From Bacteroidaceae bacterium (GTDB lineage: Bacteria; Bacteroidota; Bacteroidia; Bacteroidales; Bacteroidaceae): a DNA stretch of 64,000 nt. This document shows, piece after piece, positions 41,862-51,892 of the stretch. Every line of letters starts with the position of its first letter. Position 1 is the first letter of the stretch. Below the pieces are notes generated by a model, which made no database searches, had not been told where the DNA came from, and saw only the letters and a program-made list of their open reading frames with translations. The stretch lies in NCBI GenBank assembly GCA_024401275.1, contig JAKSLJ010000007.1, forward strand, positions 47,988 to 111,987, given 5' to 3'. The position numbers and the translations under genes were made by a program.

Positions 41862-44800
41862 ATGAAAGACGAATCAATTAAGAAAGTTCTGCTCCTTGGT
41901 TCTGGAGCTCTCAAGATAGGTGAAGCCGGAGAATTCGACTACTCTGGCTCACAGGCACTTAAAGCTCTGCGCGAGGAAGGCGTAGAGACTGTGCTCATCA
42001 ACCCAAACATCGCTACAGTTCAGACATCAGAAGGTGTAGCGGACAAGATATACTTCCTTCCTGTTCAGCCTTACTTCGTAGAGCGCGTTATCGAGAAAGA
42101 GCAGCCAGACGGTATTCTCCTTTCCTTTGGTGGACAGACAGCCCTTAACTGTGGTGTTGAACTCTATAAGGCAGGTACGCTCGAAAAGTATAATGTAAAG
42201 GTGCTCGGTACTCCTGTTAAGGCGATTATCGATACGGAAGACCGTGAACTCTTCGTAGAGCGTCTTGATGAGATTGATGTAAAGACAATCAAATCTCAGG
42301 CATGCGACAATATTGAAGATGCTCGTGAAGCAGCAAAGAACCTTGGTTATCCGGTAATCATTCGTGCAGCTTATGCACTTGGAGGACTTGGATCTGGTTT
42401 CTGCGATAATGAGGAAGAACTTAACAAACTTGCAGAAAAGGCGTTCGCATTCTCTCCACAGGTACTCGTAGAGAAGTCGCTCAAGGGCTGGAAGGAAATC
42501 GAGTATGAAGTTGTTCGCGACCGTTACGACAACTGTATTACGGTTTGTAACATGGAGAACTTCGACCCGCTTGGCATCCATACAGGTGAATCTATCGTTG
42601 TTGCTCCATCTCAGACTCTTACAAACTCAGAATACCACAAGCTCCGCGCTCTTGCCATCAAGATTATCCGTCACGTCGGTATAGTGGGAGAGTGTAACGT
42701 TCAATACGCCTTCGACCCAGTTTCAGAGGACTATCGCGTAATCGAGGTTAACGCCCGCCTCTCTCGTTCTTCAGCTCTCGCTTCTAAGGCTACAGGTTAT
42801 CCTCTCGCTTTCGTGGCAGCAAAACTTGGTATGGGCTACGGACTTTTTGAGCTTAACAATTCTATAACAAAGACTACATCTGCTTTCTTCGAGCCAGCTC
42901 TTGACTATGTTGTCTGCAAGATTCCTCGCTGGGACCTCTCTAAGTTCCGTGGAGTTGATAAGGAACTCGGTTCTTCCATGAAGTCTGTAGGTGAGGTTAT
43001 GGCTATTGGTCGTACGTTTGAGGAAGCTATCCAAAAAGGTCTCCGTATGATTGGCCAGGGAATGCATGGCTTTGTCGAGAACAAAGAGCTCCAGATAGAC
43101 GATATTGATTCGGCTCTCCGTGAACCAACTGATAAGCGTATCTTCCTTATTTCTAAGGCTATGCACAAGGATTACACTATCGATCAGATTCACGATCTCA
43201 CGAAGATTGACAAGTGGTTCCTCTATAAACTCAAGCATATTATTGATATTGACGAGCAACTTAAGGCGTGTCCAAGCATTAATGTGCTGGATAAGGATTT
43301 GCTTCGTGAGGCAAAGGTTTACGGCTTTACAGATTTCCAGATTGCTCGCGCTCTTGGTATTGATAAGGATACCGCAAATCTTCATCAGGCAAGTAGCGTA
43401 ATTCGTGCTCTCCGTAAAGGCTATGGCATAATCCCTTATGTTAAGCAAATTGATACTCTCGCAGCTGAATATCCTGCTCAGACAAACTATCTCTACCTTA
43501 CATATCAGGCTAATGCTCACGACATTACATTCGAACAGGACAAGCGCTCAATCATAGTTCTTGGCTCTGGTGCTTACCGCATCGGTTCTTCCGTAGAGTT
43601 CGACTGGTGTGGCGTTCAGGCTCTTAACACTATTCGCAAGGAAGGTTATCGCTCCGTGATGATTAACTATAATCCGGAAACAGTTTCTACTGACTACGAT
43701 ATGTGCGATCGTCTCTACTTTGACGAACTTACCTTTGAGCGTGTAATGGACATCTACGACCTTGAAATGCCTAAGGGTGTGATTGTTTCTACAGGTGGTC
43801 AGATTCCTAATAACCTTGCCGTTCGTCTTGATGAACAGCATGTGCCAATTCTCGGTACTCAGGCTAAGGATATCGATAATGCAGAAGACCGCGCAAAGTT
43901 CTCTTCTATGCTTACTCGCAACGGTATAGACCAGCCAGAATGGAGCGCTCTGACAAGCATGGACGAGATTGACAAGTTTATCGATAGGGTAGGGTTCCCT
44001 GTTCTCGTTCGCCCTTCTTATGTTCTTTCTGGAGCTGCTATGAATGTTTGCTCTAATAAGGAAGAATTAGAGAAATTCCTTCAGCTTGCTGCCAACGTGA
44101 GCGAGGATCATCCTGTTGTTGTAAGCAAGTTCCTTATGCACGCAAAGGAAGTTGAGATGGATGCTGTGGCTAAGAATGGCGAAATCATAGCATACGCTAT
44201 TTCCGAGCACGTGGAGTTTGCCGGAGTTCACTCTGGCGACGCTACAATCCAGTTCCCTCCGCAGAAGCTTTATGTTGAGACAGTTCGTCGTATCAAGAAG
44301 ATTTCCAAGCAGATAGCTAAGGAACTTCACATCTCAGGACCTTTCAATATTCAGTATCTCGCAAAGGATAACGACATTAAGGTTATTGAATGTAACCTTC
44401 GTGCTTCTCGTTCATTCCCATTCGTTAGTAAGGTTCTGAAAATCAATCTTATAGAACTCGCAACTCGTGTAATGCTCGGTCTTCCTGTTGAGAAGCCTCA
44501 CAAGAATCTCTTCGACCTTGACTATGTGGGAATTAAGGCTTCGCAGTTCTCATTCAATCGTCTCCAGAAAGCCGATCCTGTTCTTGGTGTTGACATGGCT
44601 TCAACTGGCGAAGTTGGATGTATCGGCGAGGATACAAACACGGCTCTTCTCAAGTCTATGCTATCTGTAGGAAATAAAATCCCTGAGAAGAATATTCTTC
44701 TTTCTACAGGTACAGCTAAGCAGAAGGTTGCTATGCTTGGTGCTGCTAAGCAGCTCATAGATAATGGCTATAAGATTTTCGCTACTGGCGGTACAGCCGA

Positions 44801-45104
44801 TTTCCTAAACCAAAACGATATTGAGAACACTTTGGTTTATTGGCCAACAGATCTTGATGCAGAAGGAAAGCCTATGCAACCACAGGCGCTTGAGATGCTT
44901 CACGAGCATGAGATTGATATGGTTGTTAATATTCCAAAGAATCTTACCGTACGCGAGCTTGATAACGGTTACAAGATTCGTCGTGCAGCAATTGACTTGA
45001 ATATTCCTCTTGTAACTAATTCGCGTCTTGCTGCAGCATTTATTAATGCGTTCTGTAGCGTTAAACTTGAGGATATCGACATAAAAGCTTGGGATGAATA
45101 TTAA
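41862..45104 (+). CDS. carB: Carbamoyl-phosphate synthase large subunit
   Basis: A 1080-residue protein with two homologous ATP-grasp halves: KKVLLLGSGALKIGEAGEFD near the N-terminus and IIVLGSGAYRIGSSVEFDWC near residue 560. Each has a VEVNARLSRS / IECNLRASRS phosphate-binding signature. A C-terminal MGS-like allosteric domain contains GYKIFATGGTADFL. Length fits the family. It produces carbamoyl phosphate with CarA. Confidence 0.97.
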   Translation: MKDESIKKVLLLGSGALKIGEAGEFDYSGSQALKALREEGVETVLINPNIATVQTSEGVADKIYFLPVQPYFVERVIEKEQPDGILLSFGGQTALNCGVELYKAGTLEKYNVKVLGTPVKAIIDTEDRELFVERLDEIDVKTIKSQACDNIEDAREAAKNLGYPVIIRAAYALGGLGSGFCDNEEELNKLAEKAFAFSPQVLVEKSLKGWKEIEYEVVRDRYDNCITVCNMENFDPLGIHTGESIVVAPSQTLTNSEYHKLRALAIKIIRHVGIVGECNVQYAFDPVSEDYRVIEVNARLSRSSALASKATGYPLAFVAAKLGMGYGLFELNNSITKTTSAFFEPALDYVVCKIPRWDLSKFRGVDKELGSSMKSVGEVMAIGRTFEEAIQKGLRMIGQGMHGFVENKELQIDDIDSALREPTDKRIFLISKAMHKDYTIDQIHDLTKIDKWFLYKLKHIIDIDEQLKACPSINVLDKDLLREAKVYGFTDFQIARALGIDKDTANLHQASSVIRALRKGYGIIPYVKQIDTLAAEYPAQTNYLYLTYQANAHDITFEQDKRSIIVLGSGAYRIGSSVEFDWCGVQALNTIRKEGYRSVMINYNPETVSTDYDMCDRLYFDELTFERVMDIYDLEMPKGVIVSTGGQIPNNLAVRLDEQHVPILGTQAKDIDNAEDRAKFSSMLTRNGIDQPEWSALTSMDEIDKFIDRVGFPVLVRPSYVLSGAAMNVCSNKEELEKFLQLAANVSEDHPVVVSKFLMHAKEVEMDAVAKNGEIIAYAISEHVEFAGVHSGDATIQFPPQKLYVETVRRIKKISKQIAKELHISGPFNIQYLAKDNDIKVIECNLRASRSFPFVSKVLKINLIELATRVMLGLPVEKPHKNLFDLDYVGIKASQFSFNRLQKADPVLGVDMASTGEVGCIGEDTNTALLKSMLSVGNKIPEKNILLSTGTAKQKVAMLGAAKQLIDNGYKIFATGGTADFLNQNDIENTLVYWPTDLDAEGKPMQPQALEMLHEHEIDMVVNIPKNLTVRELDNGYKIRRAAIDLNIPLVTNSRLAAAFINAFCSVKLEDIDIKAWDEY

Positions 45105-45241
45105 GATTTCCATAGATTTGCTGGTATCGGCATTATGATAAATAGAATATTTGGGAATTATAATAACACCTAAATTTATAAGAACTATAACAGTTAATCA
45201 AAATAATTAAATAACAGTCAATAAAATAGTTAATAAAAAAC

Positions 45242-46201
45242 TTGAAAGAACTTACAATCATACTTAATGAAGTTAGCCCCGTAATGTTTTACGGAGTTAA
45301 GAATGCTAATCTTCAGATGTTGCGTTCGCTTTATCCGAAAGTCCGTATTGTCGGTCGTGATAATGTGCTGAAACTTTATGGCGAAGAATCAGAACTTCAA
45401 ACTGTCAGCAAGGTTATCTCTTCTATGGAGAAACATTTGTATCAGTTTAACAAGATTTCGCTTGAAGATATCCTGAACATTACAAATGGCGAAAAAACCA
45501 ACGAAGAATCCGTAAGTGGCGTTGTCTGCTATAATATTAATGGTAAAGCTATTAAGGCGAAATCAGAAAACCAGCAGACGCTTATTGACTCCTTCTACGC
45601 TAAGGATATGATTTTTGCCGTTGGTCCTGCAGGAACAGGTAAGACATACCTTAGCATTGCTCTTGCAGTTAAAGCGTTGAAAGACAAGCTGATAAAGCGC
45701 ATTATCCTTTCTCGTCCTGCTGTTGAAGCTGGAGAAAAACTTGGTTTTCTTCCGGGCGATATGAAGGATAAGATAGATCCTTATCTTCAGCCATTATATG
45801 ATGCTTTGGAAGATATGATACCACAGGCAAAACTATCTGATATGATGGAGAAAAACGTCATTCAAATAGCTCCGCTTGCCTTCATGCGTGGACGTACTTT
45901 AAGTGATGCTGTAGTTATACTTGACGAAGCGCAGAACACAACTTCCGCACAGATGAGAATGTTCTTAACGCGTATGGGTTGGAATACAAAAATGATAATT
46001 ACAGGCGATCCTGCGCAGATAGACCTTCCTCGTGGAGTACGAAGCGGATTGATAGAGGCCACTACCCTACTCGACTCAATACCAGAGATTTCCATCGTCC
46101 GAATGAGTGGCAAGGACATTCAACGTCACCACCTTGTAAACAAGATTGTAAAAGCTTACAAGCAAAATGAAGAAACTAACGAAGAAAAGAAACTTAACTA
46201 A
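45242..46201 (+). CDS. PhoH family ATPase
   Basis: A 319-residue protein using a TTG start (an upstream in-frame stop is five codons away; the alternative ATG is at residue 15). KELTIILNEVSPVMFYGVKN matches the usual PhoH N-terminus, supporting the TTG. Walker A GPAGTGKTYL is near residue 130, ILDEAQNTT is Walker B and ITGDPAQIDLPRGVRSGL follows. PhoH proteins are linked to RNA metabolism and ribosome maturation. It ends at a bidirectional terminator facing xylB. Confidence 0.9.
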   Translation: MKELTIILNEVSPVMFYGVKNANLQMLRSLYPKVRIVGRDNVLKLYGEESELQTVSKVISSMEKHLYQFNKISLEDILNITNGEKTNEESVSGVVCYNINGKAIKAKSENQQTLIDSFYAKDMIFAVGPAGTGKTYLSIALAVKALKDKLIKRIILSRPAVEAGEKLGFLPGDMKDKIDPYLQPLYDALEDMIPQAKLSDMMEKNVIQIAPLAFMRGRTLSDAVVILDEAQNTTSAQMRMFLTRMGWNTKMIITGDPAQIDLPRGVRSGLIEATTLLDSIPEISIVRMSGKDIQRHHLVNKIVKAYKQNEETNEEKKLN

Positions 46202-46270
46202 TATAGTAACGAAACTTAAGTAATGAAGTAACGTAGCTAATTTAGTAAAAAAGAAATCTACAAACAATAA

Positions 46271-46304
46271 AAAAGTATCAGCAAATAAGCTGATACTTTT
46301 TTTT
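46271..46304. terminator. Bidirectional terminator between phoH and xylB
   Basis: AAAAGTATCAGC and GCTGATACTTTT form a perfect stem with A and T runs on both sides. Confidence 0.85.
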
Positions 46305-46324
46305 ACGATAATATGTTCTTGCGA

Positions 46325-47815
46325 TTAAATGTTCTTATTAAGAACAGCCTTCCAGTTCTCGTAAGCAGCCTTGTATTCTGCTTCCTTAGCTGTATCAGGT
46401 TCAATAGTGCCAAGCTTCTTGAGAGTAGCGAATGCCTCGTTGTTATCCTTGTAGATACCAGCACCAATACCTGCACCCTTGGCTGCACCTACAGAACCGT
46501 CTGTTTCCATAAGCTCGATTGTTGCGCCAGAAACAGAAGCAAGAGTGTTGCGGAAGATGTCAGAAAGAAACATGTTAGCCTTACCAGCGTGAATCTTTGA
46601 AATGTCCATACCCATCTGCTGCATGATTTCCATACCGTAGCAGAATGAGAATACGATACCTTCCTGAGCTGCACGCATGATGTGAGCCTTAGAGTGCTTA
46701 TTGAAGTTGATACCGTGGATCTGGCAACCGATTTCCTTGTTCTCGAGAACACGCTCTGCGCCGTTTCCGAATGGGATGATGCTTACGCCTTCAGAACCGA
46801 TAGCAACATTAGCCATCATATCGTTCATTTCTGGGTAAGAAATTCCCTCTGGAGCTACGTTACGACGAATCCAAGCGTTGAGAATACCTGTTCCGTTGAT
46901 GCAAAGGAGTACACCAAGACGCTCAAGTTCCTTAGTGTAATTAATGTGAGCGAATGTATTCACGCGTGACTTCTTGTCGTAGTTAACCTCGCCAAGTACA
47001 CCATAAACAACACCTGAAGTACCTGCTGTAGCGGCGATTTCGCCTGGGTTGAATACGTTGAGAGAGAGTGCGTTATTTGGCTGGTCACCAGCACGATAAG
47101 AAATAGGAGTACCTTCCTTAAGGCCAAGTTCTGCAGCAGCTTCTGCGTTAACATAACACTGTTCAGAGAAAGTAGGAACGATAGTTGGAACCATGCTCTC
47201 ATCAAATCCGTAGTAATCCATGAGGAACTTAGCAGGAGCCTTCTCCTTGAAGTCCCAGAACATACCTTCAGAAAGACCTGAGATAGTAGTGTTAACTTCG
47301 CCAGAAAGCATCATAGCGAGGTAGTCGCCAGGAAGCATGAACTTGTCAACTTCTGCAAAAACATTTGGCTCATTTGCCTTTACCCATGCAAGCTTAGCAG
47401 CTGTAAAGTTGCCTGGAGAGTTGAGAAGGTGTGAAAGGCATTGGTCAGCGCCAAGCTCGTTGAAAGCCTTTTCGCCGTAAGGAACTGCGCGAGAGTCGCA
47501 CCAAATGATTGAAGGACGGAGAACATTCTTGTCCTTATCGATACAAACAAGGCCATGCATCTGATAAGAGATACCGATTGCCTTGATGTCTTCGCCTGTA
47601 ACATTGGCATCAGCCATTATTTTCTTTACCGACTGCTTAGCGTACTCCCACCAAGTGTGTGGTTCCTGCTCAGCAAAACCAGGTTGAACTGCGATAATTG
47701 TTGCTTCTTTTTCTGGATAAAAAGCTGTGGCAGCCATCTGACCAGTTTCCACGTCAACGAGTGAAGCCTTTACTGAAGATGTGCCGACATCAAAACCAAG
47801 AAGATATTGACTCAT
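46325..47815 (-). CDS. xylB: Xylulokinase (FGGY family)
   Basis: A 496-residue protein. MSQYLLGFDVGTSSVKASLV is the N-terminal phosphate-binding region, ISYQMHGLVCIDKDKN and IIWCDSRA the substrate region, and ATAGTSGVVYGVLGEV the C-terminal domain. The family also includes other sugar kinases, but GISYQMHGLV and WCDSRA point to xylulose. It phosphorylates D-xylulose for the pentose phosphate pathway. Its xylose isomerase and transporter are not adjacent. Promoter at 47863. Confidence 0.88.
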   Translation of the reverse strand: MSQYLLGFDVGTSSVKASLVDVETGQMAATAFYPEKEATIIAVQPGFAEQEPHTWWEYAKQSVKKIMADANVTGEDIKAIGISYQMHGLVCIDKDKNVLRPSIIWCDSRAVPYGEKAFNELGADQCLSHLLNSPGNFTAAKLAWVKANEPNVFAEVDKFMLPGDYLAMMLSGEVNTTISGLSEGMFWDFKEKAPAKFLMDYYGFDESMVPTIVPTFSEQCYVNAEAAAELGLKEGTPISYRAGDQPNNALSLNVFNPGEIAATAGTSGVVYGVLGEVNYDKKSRVNTFAHINYTKELERLGVLLCINGTGILNAWIRRNVAPEGISYPEMNDMMANVAIGSEGVSIIPFGNGAERVLENKEIGCQIHGINFNKHSKAHIMRAAQEGIVFSFCYGMEIMQQMGMDISKIHAGKANMFLSDIFRNTLASVSGATIELMETDGSVGAAKGAGIGAGIYKDNNEAFATLKKLGTIEPDTAKEAEYKAAYENWKAVLNKNI

Positions 47816-47862
47816 TTTATTTATTGTGTTTAATTATTAGTTTGGTAAGTTGAAATTTTCTG

Positions 47863-47870
47863 CAAATATA
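47863..47870 (-). promoter_or_regulatory. -7 element of xylB
   Basis: Minus-strand TATATTTG followed by CAGA, 48 bases before the ATG. Confidence 0.6.
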
Positions 47871-47971
47871 ATCATTTAATCTGTATCAAGTGGTATAAAG
47901 TATCAAAAAAATATACTTTTTGTCACATTTTAATATATATATAACTTATTATTGCCTAAATAAGTGATATT

Positions 47972-48478
47972 TTATGACTTTTTTGCGAAGAGTTTCTGGT
48001 ATTCGTCAACGAAGTTTGGAGTAAACAAACCAGTTGTCAGATTGTCAAGAATTTCCTGACGAGAGAAGAATTTTCCGCCGTCAAGTTCTTCGCTTGGACA
48101 AACTTCTCCGTCATAAATCGTGGTATAAACATTCACCAGTTCCCTTTCACGAGGACCTTCAAAAACATATCGGGTAAGGAACTTTGGCTCGTAATCTGTC
48201 ATGCCGAGTTCCTCGCGTACTTCACGCTTCAGAGCTTCCTCAACGGTTTCTCCATAGTCAACATGGCCGCCGCAAGCTGTGTCCCATTTATCCGGCTGAA
48301 TATCTTTCCATTTCGGACGATGCTGCAAGTACAATTCGCCTTTGGAATTGAACACATGAAGGTGCACAACAGGGTGAAGAATCTTAGTTCCACAATGGGC
48401 TTCACCACGCGAGATCTTGCCCACTACCCTACCCTCCTCGTCGCAAATAGGGAAAAGTTCTTCTTGATTGTCAAGCAT
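47972..48478 (-). CDS. NUDIX hydrolase
   Basis: A 168-residue protein with the complete Nudix box in GGHVDYGETVEEALKREVRE plus ELG (about residues 72-94). N-terminal ELFPICDEEGRVVGKISRGE and LHPVVHLHVFNSKGELYLQH resemble the YfcD/IDI-like subgroup. It hydrolyses nucleoside diphosphate derivatives; substrate unknown. It follows xth in the minus-strand cluster, separated by a small tandem repeat. Confidence 0.88.
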   Translation of the reverse strand: MLDNQEELFPICDEEGRVVGKISRGEAHCGTKILHPVVHLHVFNSKGELYLQHRPKWKDIQPDKWDTACGGHVDYGETVEEALKREVREELGMTDYEPKFLTRYVFEGPRERELVNVYTTIYDGEVCPSEELDGGKFFSRQEILDNLTTGLFTPNFVDEYQKLFAKKS

Positions 48479-48488
48479 AACAACATTA

Positions 48489-48541
48489 ATGATTTACGAT
48501 TTATGATGTATGATTTACGATTTACGATGTATGATTTATGA
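48489..48541. repeat. Degenerate GATTTACGAT/TATGATT tandem repeat
   Basis: Five or so variants of GATTTACGATTTATGATGTA run through the NUDIX-xth spacer and into the xth stop codon, where they encode its last Ser and stop. Confidence 0.7.
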
Positions 48542-49297
48542 TTCAAAATTGATTTCCACTTCCACAGGACAATGGTCTGAACCATAGATCTCATTATGAA
48601 TCTTTGCGTCCTGAAGTTTTTCGTTAAGTCGCTTAGATGTCACGAAATAATCTATACGCCAGCCCGTATTCCTTTCCCTACTTTTGAAACGATACGACCA
48701 CCAAGAGTAGATCTGTTCCAGATCAGGATAGAAATAGCGGAAAGTATCCGTGAAACCAGCTTCCAGAAGTTCTGTGAACTTGCCACGCTCTTCATCTGTA
48801 AAACCTGCGCTTCTGCGGTTTGTCTTTGGGTTCTTCAAGTCAATTTCCTTGTGCGCAACATTAAGGTCGCCACAGAAAATGACAGGCTTTTTCTTGTCCA
48901 GTTCGCAGATGTAAGCTCGGAAAGCATCCTCCCAAGTCATACGATAGTCAAGACGCTGAAGTTCATCCTGAGAGTTTGGCACATAGACAGTTATGAAGTA
49001 GAAGTCCTCATACTCAAGCGTTATTACACGACCTTCATGGTCATGCTCTTCTATGCCTAGTCCGTAAGTTACGTTCAGCGGATGATGTTTTGTGAAAATA
49101 GCCGTTCCGGAATAGCCTTTTTTCTCCGCATAGTTCCAATACGACTCATATCCTTCAAAATCAAGATTAAGCTGTCCCGCCTGCATCTTTGTTTCCTGAA
49201 GGCAAAAAAAATCGGCGTCAAGGCTTGTGAAAGCGTCAGCAAAACCTTTGCTCACACAAGCTCTGATGCCGTTAACATTCCAAGATACGAATTTCAT
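48536..49297 (-). CDS. xth: Exodeoxyribonuclease III
   Basis: The ATG at 49297 ([15 protein letters not shown]) is the family start; the longer frame adds 18 basic residues. A 253-residue EEP-superfamily protein. Motifs are CLQETKMQ with the metal-binding Glu, [16 protein letters not shown], and the C-terminal [12 protein letters not shown] with catalytic Asp-His. It is the AP endonuclease of base-excision repair. It lies 10 bases after the AAA-CYTH gene. Confidence 0.95.
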   Translation of the reverse strand: MKFVSWNVNGIRACVSKGFADAFTSLDADFFCLQETKMQAGQLNLDFEGYESYWNYAEKKGYSGTAIFTKHHPLNVTYGLGIEEHDHEGRVITLEYEDFYFITVYVPNSQDELQRLDYRMTWEDAFRAYICELDKKKPVIFCGDLNVAHKEIDLKNPKTNRRSAGFTDEERGKFTELLEAGFTDTFRYFYPDLEQIYSWWSYRFKSRERNTGWRIDYFVTSKRLNEKLQDAKIHNEIYGSDHCPVEVEINFES

Positions 49298-49307
49298 AGT
49301 GATGTTA

Positions 49308-50411
49308 TTATTTCGCAAAATTCTTCGCAAGCGAAAAATTCTTGTATTCAATATTATCGGTAACCTCCTTGATAACCTTCAGGAAATCAGGCATTCTTAC
49401 CTCCTCGTCCTTTTGCAGAAGCTCAATCTCCACGATAGCCTTGTCTTTCCAGAAAGGATAAATGTCTATCTCAAAGTACTGATTCTCATGTGTCAGACAA
49501 TAGCGAGTCTTGTGAATCTGATGTACGGAAGTTTCGGCTTCTTCAAGAAGCGCCGCGTATTCCTTTTCTGTCAGACGCTTTTCCGTAATGATCCTTGTGG
49601 TGGAAGTAACGCTCTTCTTAACCATCTTGTAGAACACCTTGTTGTCGTTATCGTTCAGTTCACGAACTCTGATTTCGTCGCCCTTCATGTTGTTGTAGTA
49701 AGACTGGATTATCTCAATCTTCTGGCAATCAGGTCGTTTCTCAAGTTCTTCGATGTTCGGATATTCTATAAGGAACTTGCGCTCTTCCTCATAAGGAGCA
49801 GGTTCGCCAAGGAAAGAAGCAATCTCAGAGACAAGACACTTCATCTTGTTCTCAAAGTTCGATGAGTTGTCTATGACGCGAAGATGCGGATGGCCCGTCC
49901 AAGCCGCAATAAGTTTATCGTCCAGAGCGCAAGCCTGTTCTACGGTCTCTATTCTGGCTGCGTTACCTTCCTTGTTGCTCAGATAGATTTCCGCTTCGCC
50001 CTTAGCTGCTGTAACGAGGTGGAAAACCGCGTCATACTTGTTGCGTTGTTTTTCCTCGTCCAGGTTTATGCGCTTTACGACATCAGCATATTCCTCATCG
50101 TTCATATAGACCTTATTGTCCATCATGCCACGGTCGCAGACAATAAGAATCTTCTGGTCCTTCATAGTCTTAGCCGCCTTTATGAAGATGTCTTCTTTTA
50201 CTTCCTGCAGATGAAACTGAAGGCATTGGTAATCTGCGTTTGTGCCGCAAGTCCAAGGTGCTACACCTCCATTGATGAGTTCTGTAGCCGTTTCCGGAAC
50301 GAAGAGCACTTTATATCCTCGCTCAGAGAAAGCATTCTGAATCCAGCTCATAGCCGTTGACTTTCCCGCGCAAGGACCACCCGTTAGAACGATGAGTTTT
50401 ATAATCTGCAT
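49308..50411 (-). CDS. P-loop ATPase fused to a CYTH-like domain (Ttd14-type)
   Basis: A 367-residue protein. The N-terminal half has P-loop [14 protein letters not shown] (residues 9-18), [13 protein letters not shown] and [12 protein letters not shown], typical of NadR/thymidylate-kinase-like ATPases. The C-terminal half starts [13 protein letters not shown] (about residue 210), the CYTH entry ExERK motif, and continues with [17 protein letters not shown]. This two-domain layout resembles Drosophila Ttd14. Biochemical role in bacteria is unknown; it is sandwiched between ribH and xth. Confidence 0.78.
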   Translation of the reverse strand: MQIIKLIVLTGGPCAGKSTAMSWIQNAFSERGYKVLFVPETATELINGGVAPWTCGTNADYQCLQFHLQEVKEDIFIKAAKTMKDQKILIVCDRGMMDNKVYMNDEEYADVVKRINLDEEKQRNKYDAVFHLVTAAKGEAEIYLSNKEGNAARIETVEQACALDDKLIAAWTGHPHLRVIDNSSNFENKMKCLVSEIASFLGEPAPYEEERKFLIEYPNIEELEKRPDCQKIEIIQSYYNNMKGDEIRVRELNDNDNKVFYKMVKKSVTSTTRIITEKRLTEKEYAALLEEAETSVHQIHKTRYCLTHENQYFEIDIYPFWKDKAIVEIELLQKDEEVRMPDFLKVIKEVTDNIEYKNFSLAKNFAK

Positions 50412-50415
50412 AAGA

Positions 50416-50886
50416 TTAGAACTTTGCCATTTTGATTGCTACGATAGCACATTCAGAACCCTTGTTGCCAAGTTTACCGCCAGCGCGTTCTTTTGCCTGC
50501 TGGAAGTCTTCGGTTGTAAGAAGACCGTAAACTACCGGAATGTCCTGAGTGGCATTAAGGCGAGAGATGCCGTAAGTAACGCCTTCGCAGATGTAGTCAA
50601 AGTGAGGAGTTTCGCCGCGTATAACACTTCCAAGAACGATTACCGCGTCATAAAAGTCGTTCTTTGTGAGTTGGCGAGCGCCATAGATGAGTTCGAAGCT
50701 GCCTGGTACTGTCTTTACATGTATGTTGTCTGGATCTGTGCCGTATTTCTTAAGGGTATTAACACATCCTTCAAGAAGGGCGTCTGTAATTTCCGGATTC
50801 CATTCTGCCACAACAATACCAAAACACATATTCGAGGCGTCTGGTACTTGTTGGGCTTCTTCTAATGTTCGAAGTTCTGTAGCCAT
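50416..50886 (-). CDS. ribH: 6,7-dimethyl-8-ribityllumazine synthase
   Basis: A 156-residue protein. [14 protein letters not shown] and [20 protein letters not shown] are the family signatures, with the catalytic His of the latter. It condenses butanone phosphate and the pyrimidinedione to lumazine for riboflavin. It lies 4 bases upstream of the AAA-CYTH gene, so they are probably cotranscribed. No FMN riboswitch was seen. Confidence 0.95.
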   Translation of the reverse strand: MATELRTLEEAQQVPDASNMCFGIVVAEWNPEITDALLEGCVNTLKKYGTDPDNIHVKTVPGSFELIYGARQLTKNDFYDAVIVLGSVIRGETPHFDYICEGVTYGISRLNATQDIPVVYGLLTTEDFQQAKERAGGKLGNKGSECAIVAIKMAKF

Positions 50887-50947
50887 AACAAGTTATGTTT
50901 ATTAGTTTTTATTTAATTAGGAAAAAGCAAAAGATTATAATAACGAA

Positions 50948-50973
50948 AAAGGCGACCTTTTAGAGCCGCCTTA
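50948..50973 (-). terminator. Terminator of the TPR gene
   Basis: AAGGCG and CGCCTT pair around a loop, followed by TTTTTC on the minus strand. Confidence 0.6.
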
Positions 50974-50990
50974 TATTATAATATAATGTG

Positions 50991-51689
50991 TTATTTCTGT
51001 GAAGCTCGTTCGATGTACTTGTCAATTTCCTGATAAGCCATGCTGTTAACATATTTCTTCTTGATGTCCTGGTAGATTGCGAGAGCTTCGTCATTCTTGT
51101 TCTGAGAGAGAAGAATGTCAGCAGCACGAAGAAGATATGTAGGAGAGAAGCTGTTGCTAACTCCGTCCTTTGCCTCTGCGTCAGCTTCAGCAGCAGCCTT
51201 CTTCATAGTCTCAACAGCCTTGTCAAGGTTCTTTGTGTTAGCATAAGCGTTACCGAGAGCGAAGAGAGCAGCTGGAGAAACAACTGCGTCGCCCTTTGAA
51301 GAGTAATCCTCAAGGTAGTTTACTGCATCCTGCCACTTCTCAAGGTTAGCTGAGCAAAGACCAGCATAAAGCTTTGCGAGGTTACCAGCCTTTGTAGAAG
51401 AGTAGTTTTCTGCAACATACTTGAAACCCTTGCAAGCCTTCTTGTCGCCGTTGAGAGCCTCAGCAAACTTCTGGTTTGCGAAATACTCCTGAGCTGCGAA
51501 CATAGCGTCGCTTGCCTCTTCCTGAGCGCCCTTGCTGTAATCGTTGTAGAAGAACAAGCCGCCGGCAACGACTACGATAGCAACTACGGCAGCAATCATC
51601 TGCTTCTTATACTTTGTAATGAAAGCTTCGCTCTTGTTGAGCATTACCTGCATTTCGTCAGGTGTCTGTGTTTGAGTTTGTTTTGCCAT
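50991..51689 (-). CDS. Membrane-anchored TPR protein
   Basis: A 232-residue protein with a short cytoplasmic tail, one membrane helix MIAAVVAIVVVAGGLFFYND (about residues 32-51) and a periplasmic TPR region. EEASDAMFAAQEYFANQKFA, LAKLYAGLCSANLEKW and ALFALGNAYANTKNLDKAVE are TPR-like helices. The layout resembles YfgM-like proteins involved in envelope protein folding. It has its own promoter and terminator. Function is inferred from architecture only. Confidence 0.8.
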   Translation of the reverse strand: MAKQTQTQTPDEMQVMLNKSEAFITKYKKQMIAAVVAIVVVAGGLFFYNDYSKGAQEEASDAMFAAQEYFANQKFAEALNGDKKACKGFKYVAENYSSTKAGNLAKLYAGLCSANLEKWQDAVNYLEDYSSKGDAVVSPAALFALGNAYANTKNLDKAVETMKKAAAEADAEAKDGVSNSFSPTYLLRAADILLSQNKNDEALAIYQDIKKKYVNSMAYQEIDKYIERASQK

Positions 51690-51791
51690 TTTATTTAATT
51701 CGTTTTATTTTCCTTTTTCATGCTGCGGATGTCCTGCCAGCTTTCGCATTCTTTTGGGCTTAAACTTCAGAATACATCCACAAATCGCGTG

Positions 51792-51799
51792 CAAAGTTA
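51792..51799 (-). promoter_or_regulatory. -7 element of the TPR gene
   Basis: Minus-strand TAACTTTG followed by CACGCG, about 103 bases before the ATG. Confidence 0.6.
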
Positions 51800-51892
51800 C
51801 ACAAATGCTTTATAAATAGCAAATTTATTCAAAGAAATCAGCATATTTTTTGCTATTTATTGCCAAATTTGGCTAAGAAAGAGATTGTAATT

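Noticed and set aside
42771-43520. 249-codon minus-strand frame opposite carB
   Set aside because: Antisense to carB; no domain and no promoter.
50887-50990. FMN riboswitch before ribH
   Set aside because: The 100-base leader lacks the conserved RFN element sequence and is AT-rich.
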